Positions 1 to 11,190 of a stretch of 64,000 nt of DNA are shown here, in pieces (the stretch's first letter is position 1; the number at the start of each line of letters is the position of its first letter). The DNA comes from Trichodelitschia bisporula (lineage: Eukaryota > Ascomycota > Dothideomycetes > Phaeotrichales > Phaeotrichaceae): NCBI GenBank assembly GCA_010356995.1, contig ML996689.1:1329228-1393227 (forward strand), read 5' to 3'. The notes under the pieces are model-generated. The model ran no database searches, was not told where the DNA came from, and saw only the letters and a list, made by a program, of their open reading frames with translations. The translations under genes were made by a program, and so were the position numbers.

Positions 1-2625
1 ACATGCAGATAAAAAGTCTGGAGTATTTATGTGATGGAAGGATATGACAGAGAAAGAGCGTCGCATCAGAGACATGAGGTTACCGGGGGGGGGGGGAGGC
101 GCCTCGGCATTGGGAAGGGCCGGGGGGCACGACGACGAGCTTGCGGTGACCTCGGGCGGTGGTTGTTGAAGAGGTCGGGAGGAGGAAGAGGGTACTGCAC
201 GTTTACAAAATTATCGCGTACATTTGGGGGGGCAATGCAGAAGATGGAGAGGCAGAAGCAGAAGCAGAAGCAGAAGCAGAAGTTGATGACGGAGAACGAC
301 AGAGGTTGGCCTTAAGACGAAATCCCAGAGAGGGGGGCCCCTCCCAATGTGGCACTAGTGGCAGGGCCCCACGCGCCCCCCGGCAGCGGCGGCGGCGGGC
401 AGCAAAAGCGAGAAAGGCCAGACGATGGTGGACGGGTGGGCGGCCGGGAGATTTTGAGGTGCGTTGGGGTGGGATATGAGATGGAGGGGTTAGCGGACCG
501 GCGGAACTACTGGCGGATGAGCTGGAGGGGCAGAATTGTGTATGCGCGTGTATGTGATCAATGTACGTTGTAAGTACTCCGTATGCGTGGGTTGAGTGAG
601 TGGGGTGAGGGTGTGTGGTTGCGACTTGCGTGGGTTGTGTGGTTTGAAGTGCGTGCAGCAGAAAAGCAAGAGCAGAGCCTGGAGCTGCAGCCGCCAAACA
701 GCTCCAAGGGAAGCCCAGACGACACCTCCAACTCCACTCCATCCACGTCAATTCCAACGCCCTGTCTTCCAACCTCCATCCTGACGTTTTCACGTCCGAT
801 ATGAACATTGCTTTATTGCCACATGGTGGTCAAAGGCCCTGCAGGAATCTGCTCCTGTTTTATTTTTTGGCACCGTTTTCCCGCTTTTGGGTTGCGTGCA
901 GCCTGAACCGCTCTCACCTGCCCAGCAGCGAGATGACGCTTGATGGCCACGTCTCTCGCTGCCCACCCCGAATATTCGGGTACGCCCGGCCATCAATGGG
1001 CCTCTTTTTCGCTTTTCGCCCTTTGCATGACCTTGCAGTCGAGATACGCGGCATATTTGTCCGGACGTAGCTCCCGTTGGCCCCCCCCCGTTGCTGGTAA
1101 TCGATCTCACATCAAAAGTGAGGGCAGATATTGAGATGCTGAAACGAGGTGCCCTTGCGGCTTAGGTCAAGCGCTAACATGGCTAAAAGGCTAACGGGAA
1201 CGGCTGTCTATTGCGTACGTTTTCCTGGGCGTGCGGCAATGGACAAGCTGGCGCCTTTTTTTCGGGGGTGGAGGGAGACCAGGCCTAACCGCTGCCCTCA
1301 TTTTGGGGTGGTGGTGGAGAGATGGGGAGAAGGGGGGGGGGATGTTGACTGCAGGCCACATCGCACTACTACCGTCATGACTCCTGCTTTATATTCTCAC
1401 TGCCGGAGAGAATCATGATCGATGTGCGATGGGCGATGGAAATGGAATCTGATCGATAATAAGCTAATATCGCAAGATACGGGGGGGGGCGGGGGTAGTA
1501 CTGGATCATTCACGCGCCCCCGTTGACGTACTTAGTTTCTGATCATATGTGGGGATATACATGGGGGAGGAATTGAAGATAGGTAAAGTTAGCAAGTAGT
1601 GTGAAGAGTACATGATATTACCCTTGTCGCTTTCATAGAGAAATATGTCTGTGGTTTGGTTGTCCCTTTCGTTCGCGTGCATCACGGGCGATTCGTTTCC
1701 CGTTCCCACCTCTCCTCCCCCCCCTCCTTCCAACCCCATGCTGAGAACTTTCATCCCATAAAAAATGCCAGGAACGTTCTTCCATCTCGTCATTAGACAT
1801 CAAACTCATCAATCATCATTTCCCCCCATCAGTGAAGTAATGCAGGATGCAAGGGCAGATGTAGGCCTTACTTTCATCCTCATCACCAGGTCCCACGATC
1901 CTCCGCCTCAGCTGGTGCCGGATATGCCGCTAGGATAGTGTGTGGTGGGATACGTTCTTGGCACAGATCACCAGCGGGCGAACCCTTGAAAAATGCTCAG
2001 CCTCTCACTCTGCCTCTTCCGCCTTTCTCTCTCTCTCTGTCTCTCTGTCTTGGCCCCAAGTCTCCGTCACTCATCTCCCTCTCTTCCTCTCTTCCTCTCT
2101 TCCTCTCTCCCTCTCTCCCTCTCTCTCTTTCTCTCTCTCTCTCCCTCTCTCTGCGTCGCCTACATAGCCGGGGCAACTCGACAAGGAAGCAACTGCACCC
2201 GCATTCCGCCCGCCTTCACTCTCTCTTCCTCTCCCCCCCCATCCATCCCCTCCCATCCACATATATCCATACTGTCCATCCATTCTCCATCTCCCTCCCC
2301 CCCCCCCAACACCCCCCCTCACCCAAGTCCAAGACCACCGTGTTTGCCGGTCCCAGTTTATCCTCTTTCTCGCACAACCCTTCCACAGCTCTCAGTCTCA
2401 ACATCAACCATCGTCTACTCCCCGACTCTTCTTGCCATTCCTCCATCTTCTGTTGGCGTCTCCTGCCAACACCTCACGTATCAGCCCCCCATACCTTTCA
2501 CAAGACGCGTCTTGTGGATTGCATCCTGAAGATACGTCCTCCGTCCTGTCGTCTATTCTGCCCTGCGTCCCTGTGACGCGCTTCCCACCTATTCTGCGTG
2601 GGTTGTCCCCCCTGCCCGCCCGCAG
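1..2625. other. Non-coding region upstream of SNT2
   Basis: I see no supportable gene here. Open frames on both strands are short, low in complexity and often begin at GTG or TTG. The stretch has many homopurine, G-run and C-run segments. From about 2020 it becomes strongly pyrimidine-rich up to the SNT2 start. It probably holds the SNT2 promoter and 5' UTR. The sequence cgcag directly before the SNT2 ATG could be a 5'-UTR splice acceptor. Confidence 0.5.
2022..2155 (+). repeat. CT-rich simple repeat (polypyrimidine tract)
   Basis: An almost pure C/T tract made of ctctct, cttcctct and ccctctct blocks lies about 0.5 kb upstream of the SNT2 start codon. CT-rich stretches are common in filamentous-fungal promoters near transcription starts. 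A role in SNT2 expression is inference. Confidence 0.7.
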
Positions 2626-5600
2626 ATGAGCGAGGCGGAGAAGGCTTCGGGCGGCGAGGTGAGAACGACATCATCCTTCCACGCCATCCACCAACATCAC
2701 CCTTCACACCCGGCCATGGCTCGCGCTGTTGGTGAGAACGGTCCTCCGAAGGCCAGTCGCAGCCAATCCCGTGAGACAAGCCATCCTGCTCCGGGCAGCG
2801 CTGGCGGTCTCAACGCCGACCGCTCACGTCGATCGTCGAAAGCAAACATTTCTCTCGACACCTCTGCTCCTTCAGACATCATCATGGACGACGCCGGCGC
2901 TAAGGACCTCTCCGGTCCCGGCATGGCCCCTTACGGGACCCGGTCGCGCAATCGTCCTGGCGTGGCGCGTCCCAACTACGCCGAGGATGCCGAAATGGAA
3001 TTCGAACCGACCGCCATGGCTAACGGAGTCCGTGATGGTGAGAAATCCTCACTCGAAAAGTCGTCCCGCAGCCCCACTGCTCAAGAATTCCATCAGGACT
3101 CGCCCCTGCCGCAGTCGAAACGCGCATCGACTTCCTCCACGACTGCCTGGAACGCGTTAAACAAGGACCCGCCCATTCCCGGTACCTCCAGCTTTGCTGC
3201 CAACCCCCAAACCACGTCATCCTCAAACTCGCGCAAGCGAAAGGTAGGCGGCGCAGTCAACAACGGGACAGGCTCTCAAGCAACTCGTCCTACAACCCCA
3301 GCTGCAATGCCATCATCGACCAGACGCGGTGCGCACACCACGCCCGCTTATTTGCGGGAGACAAACTTGGTGTCGTTTGAGAAGCATGGTCCGTTCCTCC
3401 GGAACGGGTCTCTCACATCTGACGACGGCACCGTGTACTCGGTCAATGGTAAATTTGTGCATCTTATATCATCTCGTATGTCTTCTAACATGCCTAGATC
3501 ACGTCTACCTCATATGCGAACCGCCAGGCGAGCCCTACTACATCGGACGGATAATGGAGTTCCGGCATAAGAAGTCTGACGATCCGAACTCGCCAGTCGA
3601 CTACATTCGCATAAACTGGGTATATCGCCCACGCGATGTTCAGCGCATGTCAAATGACACGCGTCTCGTCTACGTGACGATGCACTCGGATTTGTGCCCG
3701 TTGACATCCTTGCGGGGCAAAAGCCGCGTGCTCCACAGAGACGAGATCAAGGATTTGGACGAGTTCAGAAAGGTGCCAGATTCATTCTGGTTCAACCAAT
3801 GTTTCGATCGTTTTATCCACCGGTGGTACGATGTAATCCCCACATCACTGGTCATAAACGTACCCGAGAACGTGAAAAAGGCGTTAGACGAGCGGTGGCG
3901 ATATGTGGTTGTCGAAACAAGTCGCGTCAAGGAATTGACGAGCGCGGTGAAAAACTGCAAGACGTGCTCTGGCTACTGCGCAACGTAAGTCTGCCTCTTA
4001 TGACGATTTAAATGTCCGAACAACTGATCATTGCAGTGACGATTCCGTGGAGTGTGCCGTATGTCGCATTACGTACCACATGAATTGCGTTCGTCCTCCG
4101 CTTGCGAAGAAGCCATCGAGAGGTTTCGCTTGGGCATGTGCAGCCTGCAACCGCGCGCAAGAGCGCAAGCTGGAAGCGCGACGTACCCCCCTCGTCGGAG
4201 AGCATGGAACGGACGTAGAGGAGGACGAAGTGCTTGAAGAGGAGGAGGAAGACGCTACCGCCGGACAGGCCACGACTGCTCCGAGTCCATCCGCTGTGGA
4301 GGACCGCCCAGCGACTGAAGCTGAGATCGCGCACGCGAAAATGTGGCAGATGCGCTACTTGGGCATGCATTGCCGCGTCGAGGATGCGTTACAGTATGAC
4401 GACAGGGCCATCTACCCACGTGCAAGCTCGCGCTTGGGACCTAAGCATCAAGCAAATGTCTCTGAGTGGTACGGACGGCCAGTGCAGTTGGTCAAGCCCG
4501 TCGAAATCAAGAAAAAGTACATCAAAGGCGCAGGGAACAAAAAGGACGCCAAACTTTCCAAGGAGACGCAGGCGGCGATCGAGGCGGAGAAGGCCGCCCG
4601 CGCTGAGCGACCCCCGTACGTTCAGGACGAGCCGCCGGGGTATGTTCATCGCGGGGAAGATTTCCCAAATGACGATCCTCAAAATACCGCAAAGCTACTC
4701 TTCAGCATGGACAAACCTGACGTCACGGCCAATGATGTCGACGATTACATGGCGCGGATTAAACGTGTGGCGAAGAATATCGGTGTCTTGCCGTACAGCA
4801 CAGATTTTATGGATCGCGCCATCTACCTGCTGCACGAGAATCGCTTCGATGCGGAAGCTGCTTTGAAGCAGCTTGCAAAGACGAATCCTGTCGGCGAGTG
4901 GGCGCGCAACCGGCTCGAGGTCCGCAAGGATCTTCGCGACCCCTTACTTGTTCTTTCTCAGGACGAGAAGAAGCGCTTTGAAGAAGGAGTAACAAAATAC
5001 GGCTCGGAACTGCGTCTCGTCCGGCTCCATGTCAAGACCGTTTCGCACGCAGACGTTGTGCGCTATTGGTACAGTTGGAAGAAAACGAAACGCGGGGAGG
5101 CCATCTGGAGTTCGTATGGCGGACGCAAGAACAACTCGAAAAAGCGTGTAGAGAACGATGCGGCATCCAAGCTTCTTGATGATATCGCCGATAACCAGGA
5201 CGATTCGGCTTTCGACAGTGCAAAGATCGCTGGGAAGGGCCAGAAGATGCTCTGCAAGTTTTGCGGAGAAAATAAGTCGAGGTGTTGGAGGCGGGCACCG
5301 GGTACCGGGCCAGGACAGGCCATAACCCCCGAAGGCAAAAAGGATAAAGGACCAGCACCCGTGCTCGGCCTTTGCCAGCGCTGCGCCAGACTTTGGCGGA
5401 AATATGCCATCCAGTGGGAACCCATGGATGACGTGACGAAGAAGATTTCGCAAGGTGGAGGTAAAGCTTGGAAGAGGCGGGTTGATGAAGAGCTGATCCG
5501 CGAGTGGACTCTTGAGCGAGAAAGGGCTAACAACCCAGAAGAAGTGGTGGATGAAAACGCGTACACGCCGGTTCAAGCGGTCCAGGAACCCCCCAAGAAG

Positions 5601-7726
5601 AAGCAGAAGGGTGTGGCTCCTGAGGTCACGCCGAGTGTCGAGGCCATCGTTCACAAGAAGAAAGCTCCAGCTCCAGCTCCGGCACCTCCACCGCCACCAA
5701 AGATGCCCACCCCACAGCCTCCACCAGCTCAGCCAAAGATGCGACAGCTTCCGTGCGCCATTTGCGACTCCTGCGAGTCGACGAGGGATGAGCTGGTCAC
5801 TTGTCGTGACTGCCGGCTTGCCGTACATCGCAATTGCTATGGTATCCTGGACGCCCGCAGTGCTCTTAAGTGGAGCTGTGATCCTTGTGCCAATGACCGC
5901 AAAGAGGTGTCTGCCATCAACACGGCAGATCTTGCATCATATGTAAGTTTTTGTACTCCCCTCCCATGGTCTGACTTAACCAAATATAGCATTACAAGTG
6001 TGCCCTCTGCCCTGTGGATTTCGTTGAACAGGATCTTGTGGAACCGCCCAAGATATCCCATAAGAAGAAGACTGAGCGCGAGCGCGAGCGGGAACGCGTC
6101 GAGAAAGAGTTAGCTACGGCCCTCGCAGAATCTTACAAACATAGGCAAAAGGAAAACCACAAGCCGCTCATGCCGCGCGAGGCGCTCAAGCGGACTACCG
6201 ACAGGAACTGGGTACACCTCCTGTGCGCCACATGGGCTCCGGAAGTGCGCTTTACCACGCCTCGGCACTTCGAGTTTTCCGAGGGGATAGCGCTGATCCC
6301 CAGTGCGCGCTGGACCCAACAGTGCAAGATCTGCAAGGCTTCGGGCAAGGGTGCATGCGTCAACTGCCCGCAATGCAACGCGGGATTCCACGTCGGCTGT
6401 GCGCGTCAGGCTGGATACATCTTCGGATTTGACATTGCACCGGTTAAGAGCTCCCGTCGTGAGGGGATCAGCATCGTCACGCTTGGCTCTGAAACGGGCG
6501 TCATGACACCTGGCATCTGGTGTCGGGAGCATACCACCGCGACCAAGACGACTGTCCACCCCATTGACGAAGTGGCGGAAAACGGTCTCACAGCGCTGCA
6601 AGTGTTCGTCCAGAACTACAAGCAGTCCAAGATCACCTCGACCGGCGCGGCCCGCAAGGCTGAGTTGTTTGATGAGATAGTCAAAGCCGGATGTCCTGCA
6701 AGCGCCCCCAGTGGGAATCGGCGCATATCGGTTGCACACCCCGGACGCGACTTTGAAACGAGGACCAATGGCGCACATCGGGATGCAAAACGAGAGTGCG
6801 TAATCTGTGGGATCGATGCTTCCGTAAAGTGGTTCGAATACGAGCCGTTGCCTAAAGACCTCATTCCAAACGGGGTTAGGCTTTCGTATGTCACCAATGG
6901 GGTCAAACACGAAGTCAACAGAGGCTCGCCTATGAACGGGGAACCTGGACACCTGTCCAACGGCCATGCCACTCCACCGGTTGAGCGATCCAAGGAGGCT
7001 GCCGCTGCGGCTCTTGCGTCTCTGGGTGGTGGCGTTGACACTCCTTCGACGCCCAAAGTCTGGGAGTGTCACCAGTGCCACTATCTCCGGAAGACAAACC
7101 CAGAGCTTCTCTTCAAGAAGATGGAGCCCGAGCGTGTTGAGGAGCCTCCGCGTGCTCCCTCCCCGGATCATCATAGGCACCCAATCCAGCTCTGGAATAC
7201 GCTCGTCCCGCAAATGCCGCAGCCGCCGCCCCCTCACCACCAGATATGGCAGACTCCCAATTTTGGCGGCCCCGCCCGCCCCCCGCAGCCGCTACCTCCA
7301 CCGCACCACCCCGCCTATTCACCGAACATTACCAACCCTCAACCCAACGCTTACCAGGGCCCGATGGTGTCTCATCGGCCATACCTCCCGCACTCAGGCC
7401 CGCCTCCCCACCATGGTCCGCCTGCCCTTCCACCTCTCCCCGGTCTTCCGAACGGAATGCACCACCACGCGCCGATGCACTCTCCCACTCACCCTCCGAT
7501 GCCGACGCTGGTGCGTGATCACTACCCAGCGCCGCCGGCGCCGATGGGGTACAGTCACCCGGTTCATCACCACGGTAGTCCAGCACCACCGCAGGGGCTT
7601 GTTGGATTGCAGGGGCCGAGACCTTCGACGCCACGAGATGCGATGCCGCCGCAGCCACAGCAGCAGAATCGGCCTGCACATGGAGCGAGCGCGAGTCCGA
7701 ATGTGCGGAACATCCTGAACGACTAA
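2626..7726 (+). CDS. SNT2: Snt2-like chromatin regulator (BAH, PHD, ELM2, SANT, GATA-like and extended PHD fingers)
   Basis: Four exons: 2626-3448, 3498-3984, 4037-5942 and 5990-7726, giving 1650 aa. Domains in order: disordered Ser-rich N-terminus; BAH (about 260-405, with DHVYLICEPPGEPYYIG); PHD finger (about 428-480, C-x2-C through YHMNC); ELM2-like (about 640-705); SANT (about 738-790, LSQDEKKRFEEG); GATA-like finger (about 841-897, CKFC and CQRC); second PHD (about 1010-1065, CAIC through HRNCYG); extended PHD (about 1072-1220, CALC, HLLCATW, CKIC). A further CVIC/CHQC pair lies near 1341 and 1430, before a Pro/His-rich tail. Yeast and fission-yeast Snt2 act with histone-modifying complexes and as a RING/PHD ubiquitin ligase linked to histone turnover. 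The domain order matches that family closely. The start follows the CT-rich leader and is the first ATG of the frame. Confidence 0.95.
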
Positions 7727-8905
7727 GATGCTTGTGTGATGGAGTGACTCGATGGGGGTTGGTTGTACGGTTATTTGAGATGGATGGGAGTTTGCTGGTG
7801 GTGTTATGGAAGTTCGCTGGATCGTGTACATTTGAGCTTATGGCGTCGCGGGGATTTGATGGTCTTGTTTACGGTGCATATGGTCTGTTTTACAGCAAAG
7901 CACGGATGGGGCATCTGAGAACAAAAGCTTGTCTTACTTTTAGTTGGATGGACTTAGGGCTTGCACGGACAGCAGGCAAGGCAGATTCATTCGGGCGCTC
8001 ATAGAAGCGTACGCGTATGGTGCGAGCTTGAAGGAGGCACATGGGATTGTACATGTACACTGGGGCGGGTCGATTATTGTAGTATAGATGAGAGAAAGGA
8101 CTGTTTGCAAGTCTGCCCTCTGAACCGTATTCATGTGTTTACATGTTTCTTGCTCGGACCGGCTCCTGCCTTGAGATCCTCTGCCCCGCGAATCCGGCAT
8201 TTCCAAGTCCGAGATTACAGCCCGCTGAATGTGGGGACGCATGATGTTCTTAATGGCCGGGGCTGTGCGCCCGAGGGCTTCGAGCCGCGCGGTGCGACCC
8301 GCGCCGCCGCAGCTTGAGACGTCAGCCTTACGGGCTAGGGGGTGCGGGTGGGGCTGGTGCTGTGGCGCGGCGCGGGCGGGTGGGGCGCGGGAAGGGGTAG
8401 ACGTCACTGCATCAGGGGACTCGGGAGCGCGAAAGCCGGGGAGAACAACGTCAATAATTTTCAGGTGCCGAAGTTGAGACTGCACAGGCTAGTTATTCTT
8501 TTTGTGTTGGCTGTGGGAACTGGAATGCGTTGTTAAGGGAGAGTGCTGGTGGCGATGGTTGGGTGGCTCAGGGCTCGTCGCGCTGGGCTCCCGATACAAG
8601 ACGTGTTTCGGCAGTGGCGATCCGGGGCCACAGGCGTTTGAAGGTGCGATTTGGGGCCCGAGTACGCGGGAGCAAGGGGCGAGGGGTGCGGTTGCTACTT
8701 TATGCTTGGGGGGGCTCTTGGTGTTCTTGGAAGCCGGTTCTTGCTGTTGCTTTCGTTGTGCCTTCGATGTTGACTGCGTGGTGATCGTGAGGGCTGGTAT
8801 CTCCGCTTCCTTGACAACACTCACTGCGGTTTGACACCACACCTCCATACTGCGGTATCATTCTTCTCGCTCTCGCTCTAGAAGAAGTCAATCAACGGTA
8901 TCACG
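7727..8905. other. Intergenic region between SNT2 and the RCR-like gene
   Basis: About 1.2 kb without a supportable gene. It should hold the SNT2 3' UTR and the promoter of the small membrane protein gene that starts at 8906. Open frames on either strand are short and have no recognisable domains. Confidence 0.5.
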
Positions 8906-9586
8906 ATGCCGCCCATTAACATCAAGCGCCAGGGCGTGTTCTACACCGCCGGCACCGCGTCGGGCCAGCCTGATCGATATGTCTACTACGAGCGCAACAC
9001 CGTAAGCCTCCTCTCCCCTTTCCCCACGCAGACCATCCTTTCGTTCTCGAAGGACCTCCACGCGGGCCTCCACGCCGTCCGTCACCTGCTCCGGCAGCCC
9101 CCAACCACGCAAAGATGCTAATACCCGCGACCAGACATTCTTCATCGTCAAGTGGGCCATCTTCGGCGGACTCTTCCTCGCCCTAATCGCCTTCCTCGTC
9201 ATCGCGAACCTGCACGCTCGGCGTCGAGTTCGGCGCGGGCTGGCGCCGCTGGGGTATCACCGCGTATGTTCCCAACCCTTACCTTCCCCGGCTTCTCCGC
9301 TCGTTACAAACGGTGAGACTGATGGGCGCAGTGGCTGCTTCCCGCTTCCATGCGCGCTCGCTTCCCAAAGCCTGGCACCTACCGCCAGAACAACGCCGCG
9401 TACTACGCGCCCCCGTCGACGTACGCCCCGGCGCATCCAACTGGAGGCGTGCCGTATGTGGTGTCGTATGTCGAGCCGCCACCTGGTAAGCGATTCTTTT
9501 CGTAATGGTGGTGCTGAGGCTGATTGGCAGTCTACTCGAATGATATGCCGCCCGTGTATCAGCCGCCGGGCAAGCGGGATGGGTAG
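8906..9586 (+). CDS. RCR-like single-pass membrane protein (Congo red resistance / chitin regulation family)
   Basis: Four small exons: 8906-9001, 9135-9263, 9332-9485 and 9531-9586, giving 144 aa. A short lumenal N-terminus ends in VYYERNT. It is followed by one membrane helix (about residues 34-55: FFIVKWAIFGGLFLALIAF), an Arg-rich membrane-proximal segment (ARRRVRRGL) and the motif GLAPLGYHRWLLP. The C-terminus is Pro/Tyr-rich, with several PPVY-like segments that could bind Rsp5-type WW domains. This layout fits fungal RCR proteins, which affect chitin deposition and membrane-protein sorting in yeast. The gene is easy to miss because no single exon exceeds 160 nt. Every junction is GT-AG and in phase. 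Function is inferred from architecture. Confidence 0.78.
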
Positions 9587-9962
9587 AGTCTAGATGAAGG
9601 ATTCGTGGATGGTGACGCTCGCTGCTGCTGCCCGACGACCGTGTATCCGTAGATGAGGGATTAAGATATGGGCATGGGGTCGGCGTTCTGTTTTTCGGGA
9701 GTCCGGCGTATGTTTAGATGTTGCAAGATATCCATCAATTCACAACAGTTCTGATCTTTGACGCGTAAAGGTGGCTTCTCTCTGACCGTTCGCCGTGAGA
9801 ATCTGATCCACGACTTGGTGAAAGTCCTTGCTATCCGACCTGTGAAGTCCGAACAGCATATCTAGTGAAGCTATTTGGTCAACAGAGTCACCTATGCCCA
9901 AGCATGGTGGGCTCATATCAGCATATCCGCATCATGATGCTTGGGACGATGTTATCGTTGTC
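9587..9962. other. Convergent 3' intergenic region
   Basis: About 380 nt between the stop codons of the RCR-like gene (+) and NDUFAF2 (-). It should hold both 3' UTRs. I saw no gene or repeat. Confidence 0.5.
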
Positions 9963-10681
9963 TCATCTCCTTACTGTAACCTGGGGACTCCAAGGTTTCG
10001 GTACATCCCTCTCGTCAGTCTGCTGATGCTTCTTCCACGGCGCTTCCGTCTCCTCCACCTTATGACCCTTCTCAGGCGCAGGCGGGGTATCCGCCTTAAC
10101 TTCCTCCGCAGCCTCCACAGCCTCATCTTGCGCAACGACGTGATTCTTCACGCCCTCCATTTTCACCGCCTCCGTCGTCCTCTCATCTCCCGGCCCAGCA
10201 GCCAGCTTCGCCCCCGGAAGCGCCATCTGCATAACCGGCGGATCCCTAGCCGAAGGCAGGGACTTCCAGCGCGCATCAGCTGCCGCGACCAGGTGCTTGA
10301 GATTCTCCAGCCGGACGAGGTCTTGCTGCTGCTCGTGGACGGAGGGGGGATCCGCGCGCGTGTGCCGGAGCCACTGGACCCATTGTGCTGGGGGATGTTA
10401 CTATACGAAAAGAAGGACGGGAATGGGAGACTGACGCGCTAGTTTGACGTCGGCGTAGTGTGCTTTGGGATCGTAGTGCACTATGCGCCGGACGCGCCCG
10501 ATGTTGATTTGGTCGCGGAATTCCCAGAAGGTGTTACCGGAGAGGTCGGAGCCTGTGGGTTGTCAGTTTTTTGGGGGTTATACGGCGAGGGATAGGATGA
10601 TTGCCGACCGACTAGCCACTTCTTCCGCCAAGGGAGTTGGAGACTCTTCCACCTTAACCATAATTGCTTAATCGGACCCAT
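9963..10681 (-). CDS. NDUFAF2: NDUFAF2-like complex I assembly factor (B17.2L/mimitin, NDUFA12 superfamily)
   Basis: Three exons on the minus strand: 10681-10609, 10552-10436 and 10387-9963, giving 204 aa. The spliced N-terminus reads through the family signature: LWLRWKSLQLPWRKKWLVG, then DLSGNTFWEF, then RRIVHYDP, then QWVQWLRHTR. This is the NDUFA12/B17.2-like domain (about residues 5-100). The tail is acidic, Ala/Glu-rich and probably disordered. Members act in mitochondria at a late stage of NADH:ubiquinone oxidoreductase assembly; the long tail favours the assembly-factor paralogue over the structural subunit. The intron 1 donor (GTCGGC) is weak, but it is the only one that restores the conserved junction. 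The gene is divergent from the calponin gene, with 509 nt between the start codons. Confidence 0.88.
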
Positions 10682-11190
10682 TGCGATTGTGTCAGATCCG
10701 TAAGGAGGAACGAGAAAATCGAAGGTTGTCGGTCGTAGGAATCATGACGAAAGGGTGGCTGGAGCTTTCCGTATCGTGGCGCTCCCGTCCTCTAATCGAT
10801 TAGAGTTTAATAAGGTGGCGCAGCAGCAGAAAATAGAGCGGATTCGTCACTTTCCTGCCCCCACCACCCGGTCCATCTGCCTTTCCGCTGTCCCTCCGCC
10901 CAACCCCATCGAAGACATTCGCTTCTCTTCCACATGTACCTTTACCCTACACCACCTAGTATTCACCTACATCGACCTTAACCTCTGTCTTTGTACACAG
11001 CTTCACCTTCCGTCACATCGCTCGACTTCCACCTGTTTGTAAATTGGCCTCTCTCTCGCAACAGACGCGGACTCCGGCGCGACCGGTCCACGTCATACCG
11101 GAATCTGATTGTTGCTGCGCGCAACCTCTATTTTGCATCCACGCGACCGTACAAAGATCCCGCAAACCCTCTGCAATCGATACTTCGACC
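10682..11190. other. Divergent promoter region, NDUFAF2 / calponin
   Basis: 509 nt separate the two start codons. The sequence is pyrimidine-rich toward the calponin start (10850-11050). No gene is seen, so it is presumably a shared promoter region. Confidence 0.5.

Noticed and set aside
203-808. Minus-strand 200-codon open frame before SNT2
   Set aside because: Built from simple repeats and Ser/Pro/Arg-rich sequence, with no domain and many competing frames in the same place.
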